Below are positions 1 to 9,434 of a stretch of DNA of 64,000 nt, piece after piece. The notes under the pieces were generated by a model. It was given only the letters and a program-made list of their open reading frames with translations, was not told the origin of the DNA and did not search any database. Each line of letters starts with the position of its first letter. Position 1 is the stretch's first letter. Origin of the DNA: Rhizomicrobium electricum (GTDB taxonomy: Bacteria > Pseudomonadota > Alphaproteobacteria > Micropepsales > Micropepsaceae). The position numbers and the translations under genes are program-made. The stretch spans positions 372,001-436,000 of the forward strand of contig NZ_JAASQS010000003.1 of the NCBI RefSeq assembly GCF_011762045.1, written 5' to 3'.

Positions 1-2090
1 CGGATGGTCTGCAGCCGGTGCGAGATCACGATCGTGGTGCGGCCCTTGGCGATCTGGGCGAGATTCCTCACCACGATGGATTCGGAATCGGGATCGAGCG
101 AGCTGGTCGCCTCGTCGAAGATGATGATGCGCGGCCGGCGCAGCAGCGCGCGGGCAATGGAGAGGCGCTGCTTCTGGCCGCCCGATAGGTTGACGGCACT
201 TTCTTCGAGCAGCGTGTCGTAGCGCTGCGGCAATTGCTGGATGAACTCGTCGGCGCCGGCGACGCGGGCCGCCTGGACGATCTCCTCGAACCCCGCCGTC
301 GGCAGGCCCATGCGGATGTTGTCTTTGATGGTGCCCCGGAACAGGAACGGCTCCTGCGGCACCACACCGATCTGGCTGCGCAGATAAGCAAGATCGATAT
401 CGCGGATGTTATGGCCGTCGATGCGAACCGCGCCTTCGCCGGAATAGTAGAGGCCCTGCAACAGTGCCGACAACGTCGTCTTGCCCGAGCCGGAGCGGCC
501 GACGATGCCGATCATCTTGCCGGCGCCGATCTCGACCGAAAAGTCGCGCAAGGCCGGGCGGTCGGTATTGGGATAGCGGAAGGTGACCCGGTCGACGACG
601 ATGTCGCCCTTCAGGTTGGGCGTCAGGCCGCGATGGGTCTGCTCGGTCGGCTGGTTCATCACGTTGCCGAGCATTTCGACGCTCATCAGGACTTCCTGAT
701 AATGGTTCAGAAGGCCGATCAGTTGCAGCACCGGGCTGACCACGCGCCCCGACAGCATGTTGAACGCCACCAGACCGCCGACCGTCAGCGAGTTGTCGAA
801 CACCAGGAAGGCGCCGATCGCGACGATGGCGATCGTCATCGACTTTTCGGTGATCTGCGAGAACGTATTGGCGGCGAGGCTGATCTTGCCGACCTGGACG
901 TAGGTGCGCACCGCTTCGGCGGCGGCGTTGTCCCATTCCTCTTCGCGCCGCGGCTCCAGATTCAGCGACTTGATGGTGCGCATGCCGTGGATGCTTTCCA
1001 CCAGCAGCGACTGGCGCTGGGCTTCCGCCTGATAGAGATGGCGCAGGCGCTTGCGGTACGGCCCGATCATCGCGGCAATGGTAAGCCCCAAGATCGCGGT
1101 GACGCCGAGCACGACCAGCGTCAGCCGCATGCTGTACCACATCAGAAGCGGTAGGAAGACGAACAGCGCCGGCATGTCGAGCAGCACGGTCAACAGCCGC
1201 CCGGTGAGGAACTCGCGGATCTGGGTCGCCTGCTGCATGTGCTTGGTGACGACGCCGGCGAGCTGCTGCTCGAAGAAGGCAATCGGCAAGGCCACGAGAT
1301 GGCGGAATGTTCGTCGCGCCAGGCGAATGTCGATGCGGCTGGCTGTATTCAATATGAAGAAGCCGCGCAGCCACGACAGCATGCCGTCGAATATAACCGC
1401 GACGATCACGCCGGTGGTGATGATGGTCAGCGTCGAGATCGACAGATAGACCAGCACGCGGTCGATCACGATCTGGAAGAAGATCGGCACCGCCAGCGCC
1501 AGGAAATGCATCGCCAGCGCCGCGATCACCACGTTACGCAACAGAACGCGCTGGTTCCACAGTTCCGGCACGAACCAGCCGAGTCCGAAGCGCCGGTTGG
1601 TGTCCGACATCTTGTAGACGCGCTTCAGCAGGATGATCTCGCCGGTCCAATATTCCAGGAACTCGTCCTTGGGAATCGGGAACAGGTTGGCTTCGGGCAC
1701 CCGCGGATTGAACATGACGACATGTTCGCCCTCGGGCGGGGGCTCCAGCCCCGGCTTGGCCTGGAGCGTGATGCCGGTTTGCAGCAGCACGACATAACCG
1801 CCGGTCTTCAGCCGGGCGAGGAACGGCGTGAGTTTGGCGAAGCGCTGCAGACGCTCCCAATCGAGTGTGTGAACCTGAGCCTTCAGGCCCTCCGCACGGG
1901 CGGCGCGCGCCAACTCTTCGGCGGCCGGTTCTACATCCTTGCCATAGACATGCAGCAGGCGCGGGACGCTCCAGTCGAGCTGGAAATGGCGCGCGACCGC
2001 GGCGAGGGCCTTGTAGCCGGTCTGCTCGCAGGCCGACTGGCCCGCGTCCCCGCCCCCATTCTCATGCGCCAAAGAAACCGTTTCGGTCAT
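1..2090 (-). CDS. Type I secretion ABC transporter/ATPase (HlyB-like), 3' end outside window
   Basis: Inner-membrane ABC exporter of the HlyB type, reading from ATG at 2090 off the left edge; the last visible residues are in the H-loop region (VISHRLQTIR). Order: a degenerate C39 peptidase-like domain (about residues 20-150), six-helix transmembrane domain, then nucleotide-binding domain with Walker A GRSGSGKTT, signature LSGGQ and Walker B IIIFDEATS. The protease Cys and His of true C39 domains are not at their places (QTGYKAL, GGYVVLLQ), so it should bind rather than cleave substrate. It closely resembles the ATPase at 18384-20552 in the opposite orientation. The small gene at 2215-2601 lies upstream and is probably co-transcribed. 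Its HlyD partner, if any, is outside the window. Confidence 0.93.
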   Translation of the reverse strand, partial: MTETVSLAHENGGGDAGQSACEQTGYKALAAVARHFQLDWSVPRLLHVYGKDVEPAAEELARAARAEGLKAQVHTLDWERLQRFAKLTPFLARLKTGGYVVLLQTGITLQAKPGLEPPPEGEHVVMFNPRVPEANLFPIPKDEFLEYWTGEIILLKRVYKMSDTNRRFGLGWFVPELWNQRVLLRNVVIAALAMHFLALAVPIFFQIVIDRVLVYLSISTLTIITTGVIVAVIFDGMLSWLRGFFILNTASRIDIRLARRTFRHLVALPIAFFEQQLAGVVTKHMQQATQIREFLTGRLLTVLLDMPALFVFLPLLMWYSMRLTLVVLGVTAILGLTIAAMIGPYRKRLRHLYQAEAQRQSLLVESIHGMRTIKSLNLEPRREEEWDNAAAEAVRTYVQVGKISLAANTFSQITEKSMTIAIVAIGAFLVFDNSLTVGGLVAFNMLSGRVVSPVLQLIGLLNHYQEVLMSVEMLGNVMNQPTEQTHRGLTPNLKGDIVVDRVTFRYPNTDRPALRDFSVEIGAGKMIGIVGRSGSGKTTLSALLQGLYYSGEGAVRIDGHNIRDIDLAYLRSQIGVVPQEPFLFRGTIKDNIRMGLPTAGFEEIVQAARVAGADEFIQQLPQRYDTLLEESAVNLSGGQKQRLSIARALLRRPRIIIFDEATSSLDPDSESIVVRNLAQIAKGRTTIVISHRLQTI

Positions 2091-2214
2091 GCCCAACTGC
2101 CCTGCCTGCTTGGGGGCAATATACAACCCGAACATGCAGTGGGGCTGAGGCGCCCCGTCGCGGGGCGTTACGAATCTGACAGGTGCTCTGGCCGGTTAAC
2201 GGCGGTCTCAAAGC

Positions 2215-2601
2215 TTACGGGAAGGGCGGTTTGGGCCGTTCGACGGGAGGGAAAGGCTCATTCGCCGCAGCAATCGGCTTCGCCGGCTCCGGAGCCTGCG
2301 GCGTGACGGGCCGCGGGACCGGCTGGGACACCGGCGATGATACCGGCGCCGGCGCTGCGGCAGTTCCGCCCTGGGCCGCCCGTTCCTGTTCCAGCTTGGC
2401 GATCGCTTCGGCCGCCTCGGAGAAGCGGCGAGCCGCCATCAGGAAGGCCTCCGTCGGCATGAATAAGCGATGTTGAACCGCCGGCTTGGGGCGCGATCCG
2501 GCCTCGCCCTCGTCCGGAATGAAAGTGATGAAATCGAGCCGCACGGTGCCGCCCACCACCACGATGGGACCGATGCCGTCGGCAAAGACCTGTTCGCTCA
2601 C
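2215..2601 (-). CDS. Conserved-looking small protein of unknown function, upstream of secretion ATPase
   Basis: 128 residues. The first ~75 form a compact hydrophobic/beta-looking region (IVVVGGTVRLDFITF, then HRLFMPTEAFLMA) followed by a short helical stretch and a low-complexity Pro/Ala-rich tail (about 90-128). No signal peptide or membrane segment. It sits 124 bases before the type I secretion ATPase on the same strand. From memory, similar small proteins starting MSEQVFADGIG accompany type I secretion genes in other proteobacteria, but I know no defined function. A role in secretion is only suggested by position. Confidence 0.7.
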   Translation of the reverse strand: MSEQVFADGIGPIVVVGGTVRLDFITFIPDEGEAGSRPKPAVQHRLFMPTEAFLMAARRFSEAAEAIAKLEQERAAQGGTAAAPAPVSSPVSQPVPRPVTPQAPEPAKPIAAANEPFPPVERPKPPFP

Positions 2602-2776
2602 GCGCCGCTCCGCAGAAATACCGCGCGCCAGTGTTACGGAACGGAGACTTTTAATGCAACCGGCGAATGACCGCCTCAGGTTTCGGATATTTCATCTCTA
2701 TACGGACGATAACTGCCGCTGCGTCACCGCCTTTGACGGCTTGCGCATTGCCGTCGGCGACTGATACGCGTGCATC

Positions 2777-3742
2777 ATGGTCGACAAATCCCTCTACGCC
2801 TCCGCCGACACCGCGGAAGTCTGGCGCATGGTGCTGGAGTTCCTGGTCCGGTATCGACGCGCGCTTCTCGTCGGGGCGGCCGCGGGCCTCCTGGTAGCGA
2901 CGATCTACGCCCATCTCGCGGCGCGGGTCTACGACGTCGCGTTGACGGTGACGCCCACGGCGCAGAACGGGACATCCTCGCTCAAGAGCCTCGGCAATCT
3001 CGGCAGTGCGCTTGGCATTGCCAATCCGCTGGCGAGCCGCAACGATCCGTTCGACTATTACCTCGCCGGCCTGACGTCACGGGTCGCAACCGAGCGGTTG
3101 GTGCGCGATCAGGATCTGATGCACGCGCTGTTTCCCAAGGAATGGTCGCAGGACACCCGTTCCTGGCATCCGCCCCACTCGCCCATGCGCACCGCGGCCC
3201 GCAGCGTTGCCGAACTGCTCGGCTTCCCCTTGCGGTCCTGGACCCCGCCCGATGCGGCACGGCTGCAGGATTACGTTAAGAAGAACGTCTCGGTCGATAC
3301 CGACAAGAAAACCCGCATCACTCGCATCTCGATCCGCTCCGAGCATCCGGAAACGGCGATCCGCCTCCTTACCGACCTGCACAATGCGATCGACGGATAC
3401 TTGCGCGACCGCACCATGGTGCGCGCCACCAACTACATCGACTACATCAATCGCGAGCTCAACAAGGTCACCATCGCCGAATACCGCCAGGCGCTGATCG
3501 ACACGGCCTCCGAGCAGGAAAAGTTGCGCATGGCGGCGAGCTCCAACCTGCCGTTCGCAGCGGAGCCGTTCGGCAATTCCGAGGTCTCGACCAAGCCGGT
3601 CGCTCCCAACGTGCCACTGCTATGGGTATTGGGCGCGTTCCTGGGCGCGGTGATCGGCGGGGTGTGGGCGCGCTTCGGCGTTCCGATGGTATTCGCTCGC
3701 CGCCGCAACCAAGCCTCCGTCCGCCAAATGGTGGAACCATAG
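2777..3742 (+). CDS. wzz: Wzz-type polysaccharide chain-length determinant
   Basis: 321 residues with the two-helix architecture of polysaccharide co-polymerases: a first membrane segment near residues 29-48 (ALLVGAAAGLLVATIYAHL), a long periplasmic part with coiled-coil-like helices (about 190-255), and a second membrane segment near 279-300 (PLLWVLGAFLGAVIGGVWA). There is no cytoplasmic tyrosine-kinase domain, so it is the short Wzz class that sets chain length of Wzy-dependent O-antigen or exopolysaccharide. It starts the rightward arm of the polysaccharide locus and overlaps the following glycosyltransferase by one base (TAGTG). Confidence 0.85.
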   Translation: MVDKSLYASADTAEVWRMVLEFLVRYRRALLVGAAAGLLVATIYAHLAARVYDVALTVTPTAQNGTSSLKSLGNLGSALGIANPLASRNDPFDYYLAGLTSRVATERLVRDQDLMHALFPKEWSQDTRSWHPPHSPMRTAARSVAELLGFPLRSWTPPDAARLQDYVKKNVSVDTDKKTRITRISIRSEHPETAIRLLTDLHNAIDGYLRDRTMVRATNYIDYINRELNKVTIAEYRQALIDTASEQEKLRMAASSNLPFAAEPFGNSEVSTKPVAPNVPLLWVLGAFLGAVIGGVWARFGVPMVFARRRNQASVRQMVEP

Positions 3743-4653
3743 TGCGCACGGTTCTGTCTCTCTGCCATCCGCGCAAGCCGGGCCTGCTCGATCACGCCGA
3801 GACGATCGTGCGCTACGGACGGATGTTCGACCCCGAAGCGCGCTACGAGCGGATCTCGCGCTTTCGCGATTTGAAGAAGCTGCGCGGCGACCGGGTCGTC
3901 GTGGTGATTTGGGACAATTCGCCGGCGTCGCTCGCACTCGCCTGGGCCTGCAAGCTGCGCGGCGCCAAGATCGTCTACTATCTGCACGAGCCTGGCGGCC
4001 TAGGGCAGAAGCTGGTGAAGGACGATCCGCTCGTCTACAGCTTCCTCGCCGCATACGCCGAGCTCAGCTTCCGCGGCGTTGCCGATCTCGTCGCGGTGCC
4101 TCGCTACGACCGCATGGCGCACGGCGACGTGTTCCTGCCGCTGCCGTTCTGGGAGGAGCGCCCCGCGCCCGCACCGGTGGCGAACCGCATCGGCTTCATT
4201 GGGGCCCGCCGTCATCACCGGCTGCAGCATGTCTTCGCCGCGCTCGAACCGGCGATCCGCGCCGAAGGATTCGTCCCGGCCTACTTTCCTGCCCCGGAGG
4301 GCGGCGCCACCGAGGCCGACAAGTTCGCGTTTCTCGCCGGTTGCGCCGCGGTGTGGAATCCCTACGGCGTGCCGCTCAACCAGTCGGGCGTCACGCTCGA
4401 TGCCGCGATGAGTTCGATCCCCGTCATCGGCACCGCGTTCGAGCCGTTCCGCGAAGCCCTGAAACGCCTAGGGTTGTTCTACGAGTTGCGTTTGTCGGAA
4501 GGTCCCGAAAGCCTTACCGATCAGCTTCGGGTGATCCTGCTCCGCTTGGCCACCAAAACCGATCGCAAGCCGGTCGATGCAACCGCACGCTCCGAACTCG
4601 CCGGCGCCGCGATGTTCCAGCGCCGCTGGCTGCCGTTCTTGCAGTCGGTCTAG
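3742..4653 (+). CDS. Glycosyltransferase (GT-B-like), polysaccharide locus
   Basis: 303 residues from a GTG at 3742 that overlaps the TAG of wzz by one base; longer in-frame starts would lie inside wzz. The N-terminal half contains a Rossmann-like pattern (VVVVIWDNSPASLALAW, KIVYYLHEPGG) like the acceptor domain of GT4 enzymes. The C-terminal half has FIGARRHHRLQ and a donor-site-like segment (NQSGVTLDAAMSSIPVIGT) typical of GT-B folds. It probably adds a sugar to the lipid-linked repeat unit on the cytoplasmic face. Its donor and acceptor cannot be read from sequence. It converges with the glycosyltransferase at 4650-5789, whose stop overlaps its own. Confidence 0.75.
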   Translation: MRTVLSLCHPRKPGLLDHAETIVRYGRMFDPEARYERISRFRDLKKLRGDRVVVVIWDNSPASLALAWACKLRGAKIVYYLHEPGGLGQKLVKDDPLVYSFLAAYAELSFRGVADLVAVPRYDRMAHGDVFLPLPFWEERPAPAPVANRIGFIGARRHHRLQHVFAALEPAIRAEGFVPAYFPAPEGGATEADKFAFLAGCAAVWNPYGVPLNQSGVTLDAAMSSIPVIGTAFEPFREALKRLGLFYELRLSEGPESLTDQLRVILLRLATKTDRKPVDATARSELAGAAMFQRRWLPFLQSV

Positions 4654-5789
4654 CCGCGCAACGACCGGATGAACGCCGCGAGCGAACGATCGACATAGCT
4701 TCGCGCTGACGCCGACCGGTTGGAGGTGGTGTCCTCCAGTGCGGCAATCACCGTCTGCGCCATCGCGTGCGGATCGGGAGGCCATTCGAGCACGAACACC
4801 TGCCCGGCAAAGCCGTCGAAGACCGCATCGGTGCCCCAGCGCGTGGTAATCAAGCTGCGGCCAGCAAGAAGCGTCTCGACCGACTTCATCTTGAGGCCGC
4901 TCGAAGGCCCGACCGGCGCCACCATGGCTCCAACCGCGCTGTAGAAATCGGTCAGCGTCGGCACCCTGCCGATCAGGCGCGCACCGCCGTTCGCCAGCGC
5001 CGCACGAATATCCTCCGGCGCATCGCGGCAGATTGCACCGCCGACAACGAATTCTATGCCGGCATCGCGCAACGCCGCCAGGAAGCGCGGCTCGGCCAGA
5101 ATGCGCAGGGTTGTGAGATTGATGTCGTTGCCGCTGCCGGCAAAGAAACCCGCCGTGCGCGGCCGCGGGCCTGCCGCCAAGGCAATGAGCTCCGCATGCT
5201 GGGGCGGAACGCTGGGGATCACCGGCAGGCGGACACCGTATAGCCGGTGAAATTCGTCGGCATCGAATTGCGAAATGGCCGCGTTACGGATCGGTGCCCG
5301 CACCACGCGCGCTTCGTCGGCCGCGCGCAGACTGATCCATTTGCGCAGCCCGATGCGGCGATGGCGGTCGGCCATGACATCGCCGAGATTGACCGTGACC
5401 TTGTCGCCGAACCGGTCGAGTCCGAGCAGTAGAACGCCCCAGGCGTAGTAGCAGAAGATGCGATCGTAGCTGCCCATCCGCAGCAGAGGCGTCTTCACGT
5501 AAAACGGAAAGCTGTCGGCGATTTGCAGCTTGCAGGCGAGCAATGTGCCGGAGGCCTGCCACGCCAGCGCGTTCGCACGGGCGATCCGCGCAAACGGTCC
5601 CCGCATGGCACAGGCCCGGATGCCGCGTTCTTCCAGCCACGCTTGTGCATCCCGCGGTGACGCAAACAGGGACAGGACGTCCAGCCGCGAGAATTCCCCG
5701 GCCATTGTCTTCAGCAGCGTTTCCTGGTGCTGCGTCATGCCGTTCGACGTGCGCCCGTCGATGGGGCCGATATAAAGCGCCCGGCTCAC
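4650..5789 (-). CDS. Glycosyltransferase (GT4-like), polysaccharide locus
   Basis: 379 residues from a GTG at 5789 that overlaps the TGA of the upstream polymerase gene by four bases (GTGA). The start SRALYIGPIDGRTSNGMTQHQ is the usual first strand and substrate loop of a GT-B enzyme. The C-terminal half holds GFFAGSGNDIN, LIGRVPTLTDFYSAVGAMVAP and the donor-binding segment GLKMKSVETLLAGRSLITT, with Glu in the position used by GT4 retaining enzymes. It should add a sugar during repeat-unit assembly. The much longer reading frame through this strand continues antisense-like sequence from the polymerase gene and is not the gene. Confidence 0.8.
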   Translation of the reverse strand: MSRALYIGPIDGRTSNGMTQHQETLLKTMAGEFSRLDVLSLFASPRDAQAWLEERGIRACAMRGPFARIARANALAWQASGTLLACKLQIADSFPFYVKTPLLRMGSYDRIFCYYAWGVLLLGLDRFGDKVTVNLGDVMADRHRRIGLRKWISLRAADEARVVRAPIRNAAISQFDADEFHRLYGVRLPVIPSVPPQHAELIALAAGPRPRTAGFFAGSGNDINLTTLRILAEPRFLAALRDAGIEFVVGGAICRDAPEDIRAALANGGARLIGRVPTLTDFYSAVGAMVAPVGPSSGLKMKSVETLLAGRSLITTRWGTDAVFDGFAGQVFVLEWPPDPHAMAQTVIAALEDTTSNRSASARSYVDRSLAAFIRSLRG

Positions 5790-6943
5790 GTCGGCACCGG
5801 CCGCAGGCGGCTCCGCATCGTCGTCATATGGGCGACGATACGCGGGGTCAGAACGATGGTCCCGAAGATGAGCAGCAGAAGGAGATAGGAGTAGATGTCC
5901 TGGATGCGCGAGCGAAGCATGTAGATGCACATCAGCCCGACGAAGATGCGCGTCGCCGGAAGCTGCAGCGCATTCAGCACCGCGTTCACCAGCCGCAGTT
6001 CGGCAGCGGCGATCACGCCGGCCACCAGCGCCACGGCCAGCGAAGGGCGGTAATAGATCATCTCGCCGAGCCAGGTGTAGACCGAGACGGACTCGAAGCT
6101 GCCGTCGTCGCTCGGATAGATGCACAGCGTCATCTCGACGTTGAACGAGAACACGCTCTTGTGGACGAGAAATCCCGGCAGAAATTTCTGCAGGAACTGA
6201 CCGATGAAGCCGGGCACCGTGCCGTTGCCGCAACTCGCATCGTTCAGCATGCCGAGATTGATGAACGGCCAGATGACCGAATCCGCCATCGGGTTGGAAT
6301 ATTGGGTGGTGGCCATGTCGCCGCGCATGATCGACGCGACCTCGTAAAGCCCGAGCGCGACGGTGCCGCCGACGATCAGGCGGAACAGCGTCAGCCGTCC
6401 CGAACCGGCGAACAGCGCGAAGGCACTCATCAACAGCATGCCGCGCGAGGCGCCGGACTGATAAAAGATGCACAATGCGGCTACCGCCATCATGCCGAGA
6501 CGAAAACGCGTCTGCGACCGGCGCGCCAGATCGACCAGCACGAACGGCATGAACACCATCAGGTCGCCGATCAGGTTGACGAGACTGCGTCCTTGTCCCA
6601 CCTCGGCATCGGTCTTGGCGATGGTCACGTCGACCGCGTTGGGATTGAGAAACACGTTCTGCGTCAGCATCTGCTTGCCGAATGCCGCATCGTAAAGCGT
6701 GAACAGCACGGCGACGGCCATCAAGCCGATCGAAATATCCGCGCTCAGCCATTTGGGGTCGGCGTCGTCGCGCGCCGTCGCCTCGAGCAGCGTGCGACGG
6801 TCGTTCCAGCAGAAAAAGAGGATCGGCAGCACGGCGAGAAGGGAATAGGCGGCAGCCGCCGGACCGAGGATCACAATCGCGGGAACGCCCCAGCCCGCAA
6901 GCCCGAACATGACGTACCAGCTGACGGGCCAAGTCCTGAACAT
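5786..6943 (-). CDS. wzy: O-antigen/exopolysaccharide polymerase-like membrane protein (Wzy-like)
   Basis: 385 residues with roughly ten hydrophobic segments spread over the length (for example residues 12-45, 72-85, 130-155, 165-185, 195-215, 300-325, 335-375) and one larger polar loop around 220-300. This layout fits Wzy polymerases, which have low sequence conservation and act in the inner membrane to join repeat units. Location supports the call: it is translationally coupled to a glycosyltransferase and lies next to wzz and a Wzx-like flippase. The assignment rests on topology and context rather than a diagnostic motif. It is divergent from rfbF, with 123 bases between them. Confidence 0.65.
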   Translation of the reverse strand: MFRTWPVSWYVMFGLAGWGVPAIVILGPAAAAYSLLAVLPILFFCWNDRRTLLEATARDDADPKWLSADISIGLMAVAVLFTLYDAAFGKQMLTQNVFLNPNAVDVTIAKTDAEVGQGRSLVNLIGDLMVFMPFVLVDLARRSQTRFRLGMMAVAALCIFYQSGASRGMLLMSAFALFAGSGRLTLFRLIVGGTVALGLYEVASIMRGDMATTQYSNPMADSVIWPFINLGMLNDASCGNGTVPGFIGQFLQKFLPGFLVHKSVFSFNVEMTLCIYPSDDGSFESVSVYTWLGEMIYYRPSLAVALVAGVIAAAELRLVNAVLNALQLPATRIFVGLMCIYMLRSRIQDIYSYLLLLLIFGTIVLTPRIVAHMTTMRSRLRPVPT

Positions 6944-7066
6944 CGTGCGTTCGTTAGCGTGAAACCGTCATCGCGATCAAGCCGCGCGATTGCTGCCGCT
7001 GCGGAATTCGTTGTACCTCAATACATTCTTGCCATCGCTCTGCGCATCGTGGCATGAGCGTCGACC

Positions 7067-7837
7067 ATGAAAGCGGTGATCCTTGCCGGCGGGATGGGCA
7101 CGCGTCTCAGCGAAGAGACCAGCGTGCGGCCCAAGCCGATGGTCGAAATCGGCGGCCAGCCGATTCTGTGGCACATCATGATGATCTACGCCGCGCACGG
7201 CATTTCGGATTTCGTCGTGTGCCTCGGCTACAAGGGCTATTTCATCAAGGAATACTTCGCTAATTTCGTATTGCACCGTTCCGACGTGTGCTTCGATTTT
7301 TCCCGCAACGGCATGGAATTTCTCGGCGGACCGGTGCCGCCGTGGAAAGTGACATTGGTCGACACCGGCACGGAAACCATGACCGGCGGCCGTCTCAAAC
7401 GCGTTCGCCACGTCCTCGATCCGGACGAGCCTTTCTGCCTGACATACGGCGACGGTGTTTCCGACGTTGACATTACCAAACTTGTCACGTTCCACCGCGC
7501 GCATGGCCTGCAAGCGACGGTCACGACCGTCGTGCCACCTTCGCGCTACGGCGTGACGGTTCTCGACGGCGATCGTGTCGTCCGTTTTACCGAAAAACCG
7601 CACGGGGACGACGGCCGCATCAACGGCGGCTTCTTCGTGTTGAGCCCCAAGGTGATCGACCGCATCGAAAGCGACGCCACTACCTGGGAGTCCGGGCCGC
7701 TGGAAAGTCTGGCGCGCGACCGCCAGCTCGCCGCGTTCGCGCACGACGGCTTTTGGCAGCCGATGGATACGCTGCGGGACAAGCTTTATCTCGAAAAACT
7801 CTGGCAGGAAGGACGCGCGCCGTGGAAGGTCTGGTGA
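7067..7837 (+). CDS. rfbF: Glucose-1-phosphate cytidylyltransferase
   Basis: 256 residues, the normal size of RfbF. It makes CDP-glucose from CTP and glucose-1-phosphate in the cytoplasm. The N-terminal nucleotidyltransferase motif is [21 protein letters not shown], followed by [15 protein letters not shown]; further family blocks are [10 protein letters not shown] (metal/nucleotide site), FTEKP and INGGFFV. WEXXPLExLa ([12 protein letters not shown]) and [12 protein letters not shown] near the end are typical of RfbF. It is the first gene of a rightward run in which each gene overlaps the next (rfbF, rfbG, epimerase, reductase, glycosyltransferase, flippase). Confidence 0.95.
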   Translation: MKAVILAGGMGTRLSEETSVRPKPMVEIGGQPILWHIMMIYAAHGISDFVVCLGYKGYFIKEYFANFVLHRSDVCFDFSRNGMEFLGGPVPPWKVTLVDTGTETMTGGRLKRVRHVLDPDEPFCLTYGDGVSDVDITKLVTFHRAHGLQATVTTVVPPSRYGVTVLDGDRVVRFTEKPHGDDGRINGGFFVLSPKVIDRIESDATTWESGPLESLARDRQLAAFAHDGFWQPMDTLRDKLYLEKLWQEGRAPWKVW

Positions 7838-8877
7838 CGCGCGAGTTCTGGCGCGGCCGGCGCGTACTCGTCACCGGCCACACCGGCTTCAAGGGTGCGT
7901 GGTTGAGCCTTTGGCTCGAAACACTGGGCGCCGAGGTCACCGGCTTGGCGTTGTCGCCGGGCACGACGCCCAACTTGTTCACGCTCGCCCGGCCGCAGAT
8001 TCACGCCCTCACCGGCGATATCCGTGACGAAGACGCGGTTTCGCGCGCGGTGGCCGCAAGCGACCCCGAGATCGTGTTCCATCTTGCCGCGCAATCGCTG
8101 GTGCGCCGTTCCTATCGCGATCCGCTCGAGACCATCTCCGTCAATGTCACCGGCACGGCCGTCGTACTGAATGCCTTGCGCACCGCAAAGACTCTTCGCG
8201 CCGTGGTCGTCGCCACCACCGATAAGGTCTACCGCAATCTCGACGACGGCCGCCCGTTCCGCGAAGACGATCCGCTCGGCGGCCACGATCCCTATTCGGC
8301 GTCCAAGGCAGCGGCCGAACTCGTCACCGCCGCAATGGCCGACAGTTTCCTCGAGGCTCCCGTTGCGACCGCGCGCGCCGGCAATGTGATCGGCGGCGGC
8401 GATTGGTCGGAAGACCGCATCATTCCCGATATCTGGCGCGCCGCGAAATCCGGCGTGCCGCTCACACTGCGCCACCCCGATGCCACGCGGCCCTGGCAGC
8501 ATGTGCTCGATCCGCTGTCCGGCTATCTTCTGTATGCGGAACGGCTGGCTGCGGGTGCGAACGTTCCGCGCGCGCTCAACTTCGGTCCGCCGCCCAATGA
8601 GACGCTCACGGTCGGCGAAGTGGCCGACACGATGCTGGCGAACCTCGGCACGGAACAGCGTTGGCAGCGGGCCGACGATCCCGGTCCGCGGGAAATGAAG
8701 ATGCTGGCGCTCGATCCGTCCCGCGCCATCGCCACGCTGGATTGGCGTCCGCAGCTCGATGCCCGCGCCGCGCTCGCCTGGACCGCCGACTGGTACCGCC
8801 GTTTCGACCAGGGCGCCGACGCGCGCGCGCTGTGTCTTGATGAGATCGCCCGTTTTTCCGACCGGATCGTTGCATGA
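7822..8877 (+). CDS. rfbG: CDP-glucose 4,6-dehydratase
   Basis: 351 residues, extended SDR fold; converts CDP-glucose to CDP-4-keto-6-deoxyglucose using bound NAD. The glycine-rich motif is [11 protein letters not shown] near the N terminus, with the active-site block [13 protein letters not shown] (YxxxK) and TTDKVY, and [19 protein letters not shown], a hallmark of RfbG. I chose GTG at 7822 because AGGAAGGA lies eight bases upstream; GTG at 7834, overlapping the rfbF stop, is the alternative. The 3' end overlaps the epimerase gene by four bases. No 3-dehydratase (E1/rfbH) follows, so the product stays a 6-deoxy rather than a 3,6-dideoxy sugar, as far as this window shows. Confidence 0.94.
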   Translation: MEGLVTREFWRGRRVLVTGHTGFKGAWLSLWLETLGAEVTGLALSPGTTPNLFTLARPQIHALTGDIRDEDAVSRAVAASDPEIVFHLAAQSLVRRSYRDPLETISVNVTGTAVVLNALRTAKTLRAVVVATTDKVYRNLDDGRPFREDDPLGGHDPYSASKAAAELVTAAMADSFLEAPVATARAGNVIGGGDWSEDRIIPDIWRAAKSGVPLTLRHPDATRPWQHVLDPLSGYLLYAERLAAGANVPRALNFGPPPNETLTVGEVADTMLANLGTEQRWQRADDPGPREMKMLALDPSRAIATLDWRPQLDARAALAWTADWYRRFDQGADARALCLDEIARFSDRIVA

Positions 8878-9434
8878 TTTTCGAGGCAACACCGCTGCAC
8901 GGCGTCTACGTCGTAGAGCCGGTAAAACGCGAAGACCATCGCGGCTTCTTCGCGCGCCTGTTCTGCGACGAGGCATTTGCGGAACGCGGCCTCGAAACCC
9001 GCTTCGTACAGGCGAACACCTCGCTGAGCCGCAGCCGCGGAACCCTGCGCGGGCTGCACTACCAATACGGCGAGGCGGCGGAAGTGAAGCTGGTGCGCTG
9101 CGCCGTCGGCGCGCTCTACGACGTCGCGCTCGATCTGCGCCCGGATTCCCCCAGTTTCGGCCGCTCGTTCGGCGTCGAACTCCAAGGCTGCCGCATGCTC
9201 TACGTGCCGCGCGGCTGCGCTCACGGCTTCGTCACGTTGGCGCCGAACACCGAGGTGCATTATATGGTGTCGACGCCGCACGCGCGTTCGCACGAGCGCA
9301 CCGTGCGCTACGACGATCCGCGCTTTGCGGTGTCCTGGCCGCTCGCGCCGGCGGTGATTTCCGAAAAGGATTCGCGCGCGCCCGATTTCGACCCTGCGCA
9401 TCACCTGATCGAAACCTTGCGAGGCCTGCTGTGA
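8874..9434 (+). CDS. RmlC-like NDP-4-keto-6-deoxyhexose epimerase
   Basis: 186 residues, the usual length of dTDP-4-dehydrorhamnose 3,5-epimerase. The cupin-type fold carries HRGFFARLFC at the start, the catalytic histidine in TLRGLHYQ, the block YDVALDLRPDSPSFG and the PRGCAHGFVTL / VHYMVS pair. In this locus the likely substrate is the CDP-linked 4-keto sugar made by RfbG, as for the AscE epimerase of ascarylose synthesis, rather than a dTDP sugar, because no RmlA or RmlB is present. Whether it inverts C3, C5 or both cannot be read. ATGA overlap with rfbG and GTGA overlap with the next gene show coupled translation. Confidence 0.88.
   Translation: MIFEATPLHGVYVVEPVKREDHRGFFARLFCDEAFAERGLETRFVQANTSLSRSRGTLRGLHYQYGEAAEVKLVRCAVGALYDVALDLRPDSPSFGRSFGVELQGCRMLYVPRGCAHGFVTLAPNTEVHYMVSTPHARSHERTVRYDDPRFAVSWPLAPAVISEKDSRAPDFDPAHHLIETLRGLL

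Noticed and set aside
5543..7057. 504-codon open frame opposite the glycosyltransferase and polymerase genes
   Set aside because: No fold or membrane pattern; the opposite strand has translationally coupled genes with family motifs.
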